A stretch of DNA of 9,074 nucleotides from Syntrophorhabdaceae bacterium. Lineage in GTDB: Bacteria > Desulfobacterota > Syntrophorhabdia > Syntrophorhabdales > Syntrophorhabdaceae. Position 1 is the stretch's first letter. The number at the start of each line of letters is the position of its first letter. The notes below the pieces were generated by a model. It was not told the origin of the DNA. It saw only the letters and a list, made by a program, of their open reading frames with translations, and searched no databases. The stretch covers positions 1-9,074 of the forward strand of contig JAOAFK010000083.1 of NCBI GenBank assembly GCA_026416315.1, given 5' to 3'. Positions 1 through 6,613 of this stretch are shown one piece after another. The translations under genes and the position numbers were made by a program.

Positions 1-40
1 ATCAAAACTATGCTCAATTAAAATGATAATTTGATAATTT

Positions 41-68
41 AAAGAAAAGCGGCTATTTCAAATAGAGC
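41..68 (-). terminator. possible weak terminator after lnt
   Basis: Just after the lnt stop, the minus strand can form a short A/T-rich hairpin (CTATT, loop TGA, AATAG). It is followed at a distance of four bases by a T-rich run (TTTTCTTT). The stem is only about 5 bp, so this is a poor intrinsic terminator. It is reported because it sits where the phoH-pgpH-ybeY-lnt unit could end. The rest of the 72-bp flank holds a tandem copy of TGATAATT (24-39) and no gene. Confidence 0.25.
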
Positions 69-72
69 TTGT

Positions 73-1629
73 TTATCTTTTTTGCTTTATCAAGTAGACC
101 ATTAAAAAAACTACTAAAAGGATAAAAAAGCATATAAAAGAAATCAAAATAAACCAGTCTCCATATTTAACATAGAAAGTTCTATTTTTGTATAAATAAA
201 AATCACCTTTTAAAATATCGTCTTCAAAAATATTTGTTTTAAGATATATTCTGCCTCTTGTATCTATGATTGCACTGATACCTGTGTTTGCTGCTCTAAG
301 AACATATCTTTCAGTTTCTATCGCCCTAAAAATATAAAAGATAAGATGTTGAAAAGGAGCAGATGTCCTGTCATACCATGCATCGTTTGTAAGATTTACG
401 ATCAACTGGGCACCATTTCGTACAGTATCTACTGAGATTTCTGGAAATATTCCTTCATAACAGATAAGCACCCCTATGTTCCCTATGGGTGATTTTATAG
501 GGGTATGGGATTTTCCTGGGGTAAAATTGCCACCTGCTGCGGTAATCTTTTCTAAAAAGGGAATGTATTTTTTTAGCGGTGTATACTCACCGAACGGAAC
601 AAGGTGAACTTTATTATAAAAACCTGATATGTTTCCTTGCCTGTCTATTAAATACGCAGAATTATAAAATTTATCACCATCTTCCATATGGACAGTGCCG
701 AAAAGAAGAAAGGAATTTATGGAAATAGCAAGGGATTTTAAAACCTCCTGTATTTTTTTTGCCGTATTGAAGGCAAATGGCATGGATGTCTCCGGCCAGA
801 TAACAATATCTGACCCCCTTGCATGTTCCGTTGTCATTTTAATGTATTTATCAACAGTCTTTGCCTTGAAGGCTTCATCCCATTTTATATCTTGGCGGAT
901 ATTGCCCTGAATGATGGCAACGCTTTTTCTTTCTATACCTTTATTATCACTGTTTAGCCTTGTAACCCCGTAAATGATAGAGGTGGTTATTAAAGCTGCC
1001 ACAATCAGAGTATATATAACTGGAACCTTTTTTTTAGTCCAAATGTGAAAGAAGATGCAGTTTACTGCAACTATCAAAAAGGATATGAAATATACACCCG
1101 TTATTGATATGATTTGAATAAAAGGGAGAAAATTATGCTGTGAATATGCAAGGAGTGCCCATGGAAACCCCGATAGAAAAAAACCCCTTATATATTCAAG
1201 GATTACCCAAACAAAGGGTGCAGATAAAATAATAGGGAAAGAGTATTTCATTTCAAAAAAAGTTATAACCCAGGAAAATATGCCCACATAAAGAGCCATG
1301 TACAGAACAAGAAGAAGCATAACGGTGATGCTTGTAAAGATGTCGAGGCCACCATAGCGGTTCATGGCAACAGTAACCCAATAAATTATACCGAGATAGG
1401 CTGTGATGCCTGAAATTAGACCGATTTTAAAATTATGTGATGGGTCTTCTTTTCTTAAAGAAACAAGAAGAGGTACAAGACTTACAAATGAAACAGGAAA
1501 TAAGGAGATGGGTGAATGGGATAACACCATCAGGGTACCTGATAAAATAGGTAGCCATATATAGTTTTTTTGTGTAAATTTAGAGATATTCTGTGTTTTA
1601 ATTTCCCCTTTTTTCTTTTTCAGCCCCAC
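73..1629 (-). CDS. lnt: apolipoprotein N-acyltransferase Lnt
   Basis: Inner-membrane enzyme that transfers the third acyl chain to the N-terminal cysteine of lipoproteins, the last step of lipoprotein maturation in diderm bacteria. The protein is 518 aa, the normal size. Residues about 25-220 are a series of hydrophobic membrane segments including the family motif GFPWALLAYSQ (154-164). Residues about 235-480 form the periplasmic nitrilase domain, and a last membrane segment lies at about 491-514. The catalytic triad expected from E. coli is visible as E280 (IWPETSMP), K340 (YNKVHLVPFGEY) and C390 (LICYEG). NLTNDAWY and the RAANTGISAIID stretch also match the family. The start is a GTG with AAAAGGA six bases upstream. 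It lies 32 bp inside the end of ybeY, so translation is probably coupled. The family call is secure. Confidence 0.96.
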   Translation of the reverse strand: MGLKKKKGEIKTQNISKFTQKNYIWLPILSGTLMVLSHSPISLFPVSFVSLVPLLVSLRKEDPSHNFKIGLISGITAYLGIIYWVTVAMNRYGGLDIFTSITVMLLLVLYMALYVGIFSWVITFFEMKYSFPIILSAPFVWVILEYIRGFFLSGFPWALLAYSQHNFLPFIQIISITGVYFISFLIVAVNCIFFHIWTKKKVPVIYTLIVAALITTSIIYGVTRLNSDNKGIERKSVAIIQGNIRQDIKWDEAFKAKTVDKYIKMTTEHARGSDIVIWPETSMPFAFNTAKKIQEVLKSLAISINSFLLFGTVHMEDGDKFYNSAYLIDRQGNISGFYNKVHLVPFGEYTPLKKYIPFLEKITAAGGNFTPGKSHTPIKSPIGNIGVLICYEGIFPEISVDTVRNGAQLIVNLTNDAWYDRTSAPFQHLIFYIFRAIETERYVLRAANTGISAIIDTRGRIYLKTNIFEDDILKGDFYLYKNRTFYVKYGDWFILISFICFFILLVVFLMVYLIKQKR

Positions 1630-2104
1630 ACCACATCCTTTTATCTAAAACAAATTCTTCATATACTTTCTGTTCCCTTATATATTTTAAAAGTTTTCTT
1701 TCCCTGTATCTCATCCGCCTTGCCTCTGCCTCATCTTTTTCATGATCATAACCCATTACATGCACAAGCCCGTGTATGATAAGCTCCACAAGTCTCTCGG
1801 GAAAACTGCGACCTGAAATGTCTGCCTCATACATTGCCATCTCCACAGAGATGGCAATATCTCCGATTATATGAGAAGATGCTGGACTGGCTGTGCCATC
1901 CATGTATGAAAAGGAAATCACATTTGTCGGTTTGTCCCTTCCAAAATATTGTTTATTCAGTCTTTTTATGCCCTTATTGTCTGTGAGAAGAAGACTTAAA
2001 ACCCTATCCTGTAGCCTTAAATAGATTAGCAACCTTTCTATCAATCTTTTGAGCTGAGCTGTGTTTATCTTCATGAGTCTTTGGGAATTTTTTATCAGCA
2101 CCAT
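1598..2104 (-). CDS. ybeY: endoribonuclease / rRNA maturation factor YbeY
   Basis: Single-domain metal-dependent protein of the UPF0054/YbeY family, involved in 16S rRNA 3'-end maturation and 70S ribosome quality control, usually with PhoH/YbeZ as partner. The zinc motif is visible as HGLVHVMGYDH with H111, H115 and H121. PTNVISF (59-65) and GDIAIS (81-86) are also family signatures. The length, 168 aa, is slightly above the E. coli protein; the last 25 or so residues are a charged tail. The ATG at 2104 is supported by AAAGGA nine bases upstream and because VLIKNSQ at the N-terminus matches the first strand of the family. This start gives a 101-bp overlap with pgpH. Odd point: the residue aligned with E. 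coli Arg59 (YRGKDKPTNV) is Phe54 here (YFGRDKPTNV). The gene also contains a perfect 11-bp inverted repeat. Confidence 0.94.
   Translation of the reverse strand: MVLIKNSQRLMKINTAQLKRLIERLLIYLRLQDRVLSLLLTDNKGIKRLNKQYFGRDKPTNVISFSYMDGTASPASSHIIGDIAISVEMAMYEADISGRSFPERLVELIIHGLVHVMGYDHEKDEAEARRMRYRERKLLKYIREQKVYEEFVLDKRMWCGAEKEKRGN
1636..1642 (-). promoter_or_regulatory. ribosome binding site of lnt (GTG start)
   Basis: AAAAGGA on the minus strand, six bases before the GTG at 1629. It lies inside the 3' end of ybeY and supports the GTG, rather than a later codon, as the lnt start. Confidence 0.6.
1833..1858 (-). repeat. perfect 11-bp inverted repeat with 4-nt loop inside ybeY
   Basis: ATTGCCATCTC (1833-1843) and its exact reverse complement GAGATGGCAAT (1848-1858) are separated by CACA. 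In the mRNA this is an 11-bp stem with a UGUG loop, covering codons for the segment IAISVEMAM just after the GD of the GDIAIS motif. No T run follows, so it is not an intrinsic terminator. Whether it acts in the RNA is unknown. Confidence 0.75.
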
Positions 2105-3710
2105 TGTGGGTTGTCCTTTCCGGATACTCTATCCTCTGATGGAATATACCGAGTAATATGGTTATGAAACTCTTCTGTATGGCATGGAGGTCTCTCAGGG
2201 TCAATTCGCACTCATCTAACTGACCGTCAAGAAAAACCCTTTCAATGACATCCTGAACGTGTTTTTCAATCCTCTTCGGTGTAGGTTCATTAAGTATCCT
2301 TGAAGATGCCTCAACAACATCGGCAAGCATGACAATGCCCGCCTCTTTTGTCTGGGGTTTTGGACCTGGATATCTGAAATCCTTTTCATCTATGACAAAC
2401 AACTCCGGGTCTTCATTTTCCTTTGCCCTGTTGTAGAAATAACTCACAAGGGATGTCCCATGGTGTTCCCTTATGATGTCCATTATCTTTCTTCCTAATT
2501 TATGTTTTTCTGCAAGTTCAATGCCTTCTTTTACATGAGAAAGGATAATAAGGGAACTCATATTTGGTGTGAGATCTTTATGGGCATCCTCAAAACCCCT
2601 TCTATTTTCAATAAAATAATGGGGCATCTTTAATTTACCTATATCGTGATAATAGGCAGCTACCCGTGCAAGAAGCGGATGTGCACCTATTGCCTCTGCC
2701 GCTGCCTTTGAAAGATTCCCCACAATGATACTGTGATGGTAGGTTCCAGGTGCTTTGATCATCATATCTTCAAGGAGCAAGTTATCAAGGTTTGCAAGTT
2801 CAAGGAGTCTTATATCTGTTGTATATTCAAACACATGTTCTATTATAGGCAATATGCCTAAGGCAATAAAGCTACTTATAATGCCGTTTATGAAAATAAA
2901 GGCAATCTTTGAGGGTAGAGTTGCAAACGTATCCCCTGTTAGAATATGGAATATAACCAAGAGAAAACCTGTTATAAAAGCGGAAAATATCCCTGCTTTT
3001 ATAATGATGTTTCTGTTTTCACACCTCTCTGAAAAATATGAAGCAAGGATATTTCCCATTAAAATGTACATAAATGCAGACATACTCATATCGAGCATAA
3101 AACCTATATATATGGCTGTTAAAAGGGAAAAGACTATCGCTGCCTCTGAAAAAAGGGCAACCCTCAAGACTATTCCAAGGGTAAAAACAGGGACAAGATA
3201 TATTAGGTTAATATCGTTCAGGCCGCTGACATTTTCTATTATAAGGGTCATGATCTTCATCAACAGGACTATGAATAAAGACATGGATGAACAAAAGATA
3301 ATATCCTTTACCGATAATCTGAACTTCTTTATGTTTTTTGCTGAAAATTCATATATAAGAAAGGTAACAAGAAAAATCAGTATAAACAGGGAAAAGATAT
3401 TTTTCAGTCTAAAAGGCTCAGCAGATTCCCGTTCTTTTAAGGCATTCAGGATCGTTAGCTGTTCTTCTGTAACCTTTTCGCCTTCCCTGACAACTACCTC
3501 ACCCTTTTTTACTGTTATGCCAAGAGAAGGTATATTCGTTTCAAACCTGGATTTTATATTTTTATTAGGTATATCGCCTATATGATACTCTGGTAGCCTT
3601 ATATCTAATTTATATGAAATTACAAAGGCTAAAGCGGCGGAAAGTACAAAAAATATAAGGAGGATTCTGTATTTTTGATACGATGGAGGTTTGTCTTTAC
3701 CGTTTGGCAT
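2004..3710 (-). CDS. pgpH: 7TM-HD membrane phosphodiesterase, PgpH type (short ectodomain)
   Basis: Probable membrane-bound cyclic-di-AMP phosphodiesterase; PgpH homologues hydrolyse c-di-AMP to pApA. Order of parts: membrane segment at about 14-33, a short extracytoplasmic stretch at 34-103, about seven membrane segments at 104-292 (7TM-7TMR_HD type), then a cytoplasmic HD domain at about 300-530. HD metal ligands and motifs are visible: GTYHHS (H325/H326), YYHDIGK (H355, D356), SHV (H392), REHHGTS (H416/H417) and LADVVEASSR (D464). GIFHQRIEYPE (521-531) is the usual family end; a 37-residue polar tail follows, encoded where the gene runs into ybeY. At 568 aa it is well short of Listeria PgpH (about 700 aa); the missing part is the middle of the 7TMR-HDED ectodomain. 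ATG start with AAAGGGA upstream, 2 bp after the phoH stop. Substrate is inferred from the family. Confidence 0.9.
   Translation of the reverse strand: MPNGKDKPPSYQKYRILLIFFVLSAALAFVISYKLDIRLPEYHIGDIPNKNIKSRFETNIPSLGITVKKGEVVVREGEKVTEEQLTILNALKERESAEPFRLKNIFSLFILIFLVTFLIYEFSAKNIKKFRLSVKDIIFCSSMSLFIVLLMKIMTLIIENVSGLNDINLIYLVPVFTLGIVLRVALFSEAAIVFSLLTAIYIGFMLDMSMSAFMYILMGNILASYFSERCENRNIIIKAGIFSAFITGFLLVIFHILTGDTFATLPSKIAFIFINGIISSFIALGILPIIEHVFEYTTDIRLLELANLDNLLLEDMMIKAPGTYHHSIIVGNLSKAAAEAIGAHPLLARVAAYYHDIGKLKMPHYFIENRRGFEDAHKDLTPNMSSLIILSHVKEGIELAEKHKLGRKIMDIIREHHGTSLVSYFYNRAKENEDPELFVIDEKDFRYPGPKPQTKEAGIVMLADVVEASSRILNEPTPKRIEKHVQDVIERVFLDGQLDECELTLRDLHAIQKSFITILLGIFHQRIEYPERTTHNGADKKFPKTHEDKHSSAQKIDRKVANLFKATG
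2114..2119 (-). promoter_or_regulatory. ribosome binding site of ybeY
   Basis: AAAGGA on the minus strand, nine bases before the ATG at 2104 and inside the last part of pgpH. It supports the upstream start, and therefore the long overlap, over the in-frame ATG ten codons later (Met11). Confidence 0.55.
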
Positions 3711-3712
3711 AT

Positions 3713-4696
3713 CTATTCAGTTCCCTTTGATAAATTTCTTTTTGTTTCATATGCCTTTATTATCTTTTGGACAAGGGGATGTCTTACTACATCAACCTTG
3801 GAAAAATATACAAATTTTATACCTTTTATACCTTTAAGTATTGTCTGGATCTCCACAAGCCCGCTTGATCTTTTATCAGCGAGGTCTATCTGGGTTATAT
3901 CCCCTGTTACAACAGTTTTGGATGAAAAGCCCAGTCTTGTTAAGAACATCTTCATCTGCTCAGTTCCAGTGTTCTGCGCCTCGTCTAATATTATAAATGC
4001 ATCATTTAAAGTCCTTCCTCTCATAAAAGCAAGAGGTGCTATCTCAATAATACCCCTTTCAATGAGCCTTGTTGCCCTGTCCATATCGAGCATGTCGTAT
4101 AAGGCATCATATAGGGGTCTTAAATAGGGATTAACCTTTTCATACATGGTGCCGGGTAAAAATCCCAATTTTTCCCCAGCCTCAATGGCAGGTCTCGTAA
4201 GTATGATCCTTGAAACCTCTTTTCGATAGTAAGATGACAGAGCCATCGCCATGGCAAGATAAGTCTTGCCTGTGCCCGCAGGCCCAATGCCTATTACCAT
4301 ATCATATTTCCTAATGGCTTCTACATAGGCCTTTTGATTTTTTGATTTAGGGGTGATCACCTTTTTTGTGGGAAGTATATAAATCTCATCCCTTTTCTCA
4401 TGTTCTGATGCAATCTGGTTAGAAGTGACATATCTAACAGCACTGTCTATATCAGATGGATTTATAACAAACCCTTTTTTGATAATGCCCTTTAACTCAT
4501 TTATAACCTTACTTGTATTCTCTAATTCATCCTTTTCACCAACGATAGTAAGATGATTGCCCCTGACACTTGCTTTGATATTAAAATACTTTCTTAAATA
4601 TTTTATATTTTCATCACGGGGCCCGAAGAGATTTCGAGCAGTGTTTATATCATCAAAAGAAAATTTTAAGTATTGTTCTTCTGTCTTACCTTCCAA
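3713..4696 (-). CDS. phoH: PhoH-like ATPase (YbeZ)
   Basis: Cytoplasmic P-loop ATPase of the PhoH/YbeZ family, a helicase-like protein that works with YbeY in RNA metabolism. The protein is 327 aa, the usual length. The N-terminal part (about 10-75) is the small RNA-binding-like domain of this family. Walker A is GPAGTGKT (138-145), Walker B is FIILDEA (234-240) followed by QNTGTEQMKMFLTRLG. Also visible are TRPAIEAGEKLGFLPG, the sensor GDITQIDL (265-272) and DVVRHPLVQKII (302-313). The start is TTG: an in-frame TAA lies two codons upstream, no ATG or GTG is available near the N-terminus, and AGGAGGT lies 12 bases before. A good promoter lies directly upstream, so this is the first gene of the phoH-pgpH-ybeY-lnt unit. 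Confidence 0.95.
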   Translation of the reverse strand: MEGKTEEQYLKFSFDDINTARNLFGPRDENIKYLRKYFNIKASVRGNHLTIVGEKDELENTSKVINELKGIIKKGFVINPSDIDSAVRYVTSNQIASEHEKRDEIYILPTKKVITPKSKNQKAYVEAIRKYDMVIGIGPAGTGKTYLAMAMALSSYYRKEVSRIILTRPAIEAGEKLGFLPGTMYEKVNPYLRPLYDALYDMLDMDRATRLIERGIIEIAPLAFMRGRTLNDAFIILDEAQNTGTEQMKMFLTRLGFSSKTVVTGDITQIDLADKRSSGLVEIQTILKGIKGIKFVYFSKVDVVRHPLVQKIIKAYETKRNLSKGTE

Positions 4697-4708
4697 ATAT
4701 TAGCTGAT

Positions 4709-4715
4709 ACCTCCT
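4709..4715 (-). promoter_or_regulatory. ribosome binding site of phoH (TTG start)
   Basis: AGGAGGT on the minus strand, 12 bases before the TTG at 4696. The spacing is a little long, but no other in-frame start exists between this site and the upstream TAA stop, so it decides the start. Confidence 0.65.
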
Positions 4716-4725
4716 ATGCTCCAAT

Positions 4726-4766
4726 ATTATAGCACAAAAAAAATTTTAAAAAAATATACAAAAAAC
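4726..4766 (-). promoter_or_regulatory. promoter of the phoH-pgpH-ybeY-lnt unit
   Basis: The minus strand has a perfect -10 hexamer TATAAT (4731-4726) preceded by TGC (4734-4732), which makes an extended -10 element. No consensus -35 lies at 17 bp, where the sequence is a run of T, but the A/T tracts upstream (to about 4766) could act as an UP element. Transcription would start near 4720-4717, giving a leader of only about 20-24 bases before the phoH TTG. It is the only convincing sigma-70-type promoter in the window. Confidence 0.6.
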
Positions 4767-4771
4767 AAGGG

Positions 4772-6592
4772 CTATTCAACAGTAACGCTCTTTGCGAGAT
4801 TCCGTGGCTGATCCACATCTGTCCCCAAAAGATTTGCAATATAATATGCAAGTAACTGTAATGGTATGGCAGAGATTATGGGCTCAAGTTCATAAATCGT
4901 CTTTGGCATTACAAAAACGCTCTCCACTCTTTCAACCATTTCATGCCCTGATGTATCGGTAAATAACAAAACCTTTCCCCTTCTTGCAAGGACCTCTTCA
5001 ATATTGCTGCATGTCTTCTGATATGTAATATCATAAGGAGACAGTACTACTACGGGAAAGTTTTCATCAATTAAGGCAATGGGGCCATGCTTCATCTCTC
5101 CTGCTGCATAGGCCTCTGCATGGATATATGAAATTTCTTTTAGCTTTAATGCCCCTTCCATAACAGATGGATAGTTGATACCCCTTCCAATGTATAAAAA
5201 GTCCTTGTATGTCATGTACTTACGTGCTATTTCCTCAATGTGTTTAGCGTTATTCAAAACTTCCTGTATCTTATGGGGAATTCTTCTTAATTCACCAATT
5301 TTTTCCTTTAATTGGCCTGTGGTGAATATTCCCATCTTTTTGGCCATAAAAAGCATAAGCATAAATAGAACCGTTATCTGGGTTGTAAATGCCTTGGTTG
5401 AGGCTACCCCTATTTCAGGGCCAGCATGGGTAAAAACAACACCATCTGCATCCCTTGCAAGGGTGCTCCCTAAGACATTACATATGGAAAGCACAAACGA
5501 ATCTCTTTTTTTCCCTTCTTTCATTGCAGCGATTGTGTCTGCAGTTTCACCGGACTGCGAAACAAGTATAAGCATATTATCTTTACCTATAATGGGGTCT
5601 CTATATCTGAATTCTGAAGCAATATCTACTTCCACAGGTATCCTCAAGTTCGATTCAAATATATACTTACCTATAAGGCATGCATGATAGGATGTTCCGC
5701 ATGCCACCATCCATATCTTTTTGATCTTTTCCAAATTAGGTAACTTTAGATTATCAAGCTCTATTTCACCTTTATCCTCTTTAACCCTGCCTGTAAGGGT
5801 ATTTGTTATGGCAACGGGTTGCTCGAATATCTCTTTTAACATAAAATGTTTATAGCCACCTTTTTGTGCCATAGCACTGGTCCAATTTATCGTATGTATT
5901 TTTCTCTCAACTGCATTACCCATTGTGTCAATAATTCTGAACCCCTCTTCGTTAAAAATTGCAATATCGTTGTCTTCAAGAAAAATAACCTTGTTAGTTA
6001 TATCCAATATGGCAGGTATGTCACTTGCAATAATTGATTCACCGTCAACCACACCTATAATGAGGGGACTTTCTTTCTTTGCAGCAATCATCACCCTTTC
6101 TTTTTCCTTTATGATGCCTAATGCATATGAACCCTTTAATTCACATATGGCAAGCCTTACCGCATCTACAAAATTATGGCCTTTTTCAACATAACTATTT
6201 ATTAGATGGGGTATGACCTCTGTATCTGTGTCAGATGAAAATCTTCGACCCTCATTTCTTAATCTCTGTTTTAATTCCACATAGTTTTCAATAATACCGT
6301 TGTGAACAACAACAACTTCACCAGCCCTATGGGGGTGGGCATTCCTCTCTGATGGAATACCATGGGTTGCCCACCTTGTATGGGCAATGCCCATTGTACC
6401 TTTAATATCTTTATTTGATGCGAGTTTTTTTAAGTCATCCACTTTACCTTTTTGCCTTATGATCTCTATCTTCCCCCTGTTCCATATGGCTACCCCAGCA
6501 GAGTCATACCCCCTATATTCGAGTTTTTTTAATGCCTCTATAAGAATGCTAAAGGCCTCTTTTCTACCAAGATAACCCACAATACCGCACAT
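4772..6592 (-). CDS. glmS: glutamine-fructose-6-phosphate aminotransferase (isomerizing) GlmS
   Basis: Cytoplasmic enzyme that makes glucosamine-6-phosphate from fructose-6-phosphate and glutamine, the first step towards UDP-GlcNAc for peptidoglycan and lipid A. At 606 aa it is full length. The glutaminase domain (about 2-220) starts with Cys2, the N-terminal nucleophile (MCGIVGYLG), and shows HTRWATHG (71-78), HNGIIENY (97-104) and SDTDTE (120-125). Two SIS sugar-isomerase domains follow, with CGTS (298-301), SQSGET (345-350), STKAFTTQ (398-405) and the HAEAYAAGEMKHGP stretch (491-504, including H502). The C-terminus DQPRNLAKSVTVE carries Lys601, equivalent to the Schiff-base lysine of E. 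coli GlmS. ATG start with a strong AAGGAGG eight to nine bases upstream, 21 bp after glmU. The upstream gap is too short for a glmS ribozyme. All catalytic residues appear present. Confidence 0.98.
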   Translation of the reverse strand: MCGIVGYLGRKEAFSILIEALKKLEYRGYDSAGVAIWNRGKIEIIRQKGKVDDLKKLASNKDIKGTMGIAHTRWATHGIPSERNAHPHRAGEVVVVHNGIIENYVELKQRLRNEGRRFSSDTDTEVIPHLINSYVEKGHNFVDAVRLAICELKGSYALGIIKEKERVMIAAKKESPLIIGVVDGESIIASDIPAILDITNKVIFLEDNDIAIFNEEGFRIIDTMGNAVERKIHTINWTSAMAQKGGYKHFMLKEIFEQPVAITNTLTGRVKEDKGEIELDNLKLPNLEKIKKIWMVACGTSYHACLIGKYIFESNLRIPVEVDIASEFRYRDPIIGKDNMLILVSQSGETADTIAAMKEGKKRDSFVLSICNVLGSTLARDADGVVFTHAGPEIGVASTKAFTTQITVLFMLMLFMAKKMGIFTTGQLKEKIGELRRIPHKIQEVLNNAKHIEEIARKYMTYKDFLYIGRGINYPSVMEGALKLKEISYIHAEAYAAGEMKHGPIALIDENFPVVVLSPYDITYQKTCSNIEEVLARRGKVLLFTDTSGHEMVERVESVFVMPKTIYELEPIISAIPLQLLAYYIANLLGTDVDQPRNLAKSVTVE

Positions 6593-6601
6593 GGTATGTT
6601 A

Positions 6602-6608
6602 CCTCCTT
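6602..6608 (-). promoter_or_regulatory. strong ribosome binding site of glmS
   Basis: AAGGAGG on the minus strand in the 21-bp gap between glmU and glmS, nine bases before the ATG. It is the best match to the anti-Shine-Dalgarno sequence in the tatB-glmS unit and may raise GlmS output relative to the genes before it. Confidence 0.65.
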
Positions 6609-6613
6609 AGATT

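Noticed and set aside
24..39. Tandem repeat of TGATAATT downstream of lnt.
   Set aside because: Two copies of an A/T-only-like 8-mer in an AT-rich intergenic stretch are likely by chance or slippage, with no sign of a binding site.
471..503. Inverted repeat CCCCTAT / ATAGGGG inside lnt.
   Set aside because: The arms are only 7 bp with a loop of about 19 bases in coding sequence, which is expected by chance in a window of this size.
2755..3585. A 276-codon open frame on the plus strand opposite pgpH.
   Set aside because: It is the mirror of a well-supported membrane protein gene. Its translation has no family motifs and is rich in Ile, Ser, Lys and Arg, as expected from the reverse of hydrophobic codons.
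3675..4127. A 150-codon plus-strand open frame opposite the end of phoH.
   Set aside because: It covers conserved PhoH coding sequence in reverse, and no motif was seen in its translation.
4735..4771. Intrinsic terminator after glmS.
   Set aside because: T runs follow the stop on the minus strand, but no G/C-rich hairpin precedes them. The tracts are better explained as the upstream part of the phoH promoter.
5175..5687. A 170-codon plus-strand open frame opposite glmS.
   Set aside because: It lies fully inside glmS, which has all its catalytic motifs on the other strand. No recognisable motif or ribosome binding site supports it.
6593..6613. glmS ribozyme or other riboswitch before glmS.
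   Set aside because: The gap between glmU and glmS is only 21 bp and is mostly the ribosome binding site; there is no room for a ribozyme.
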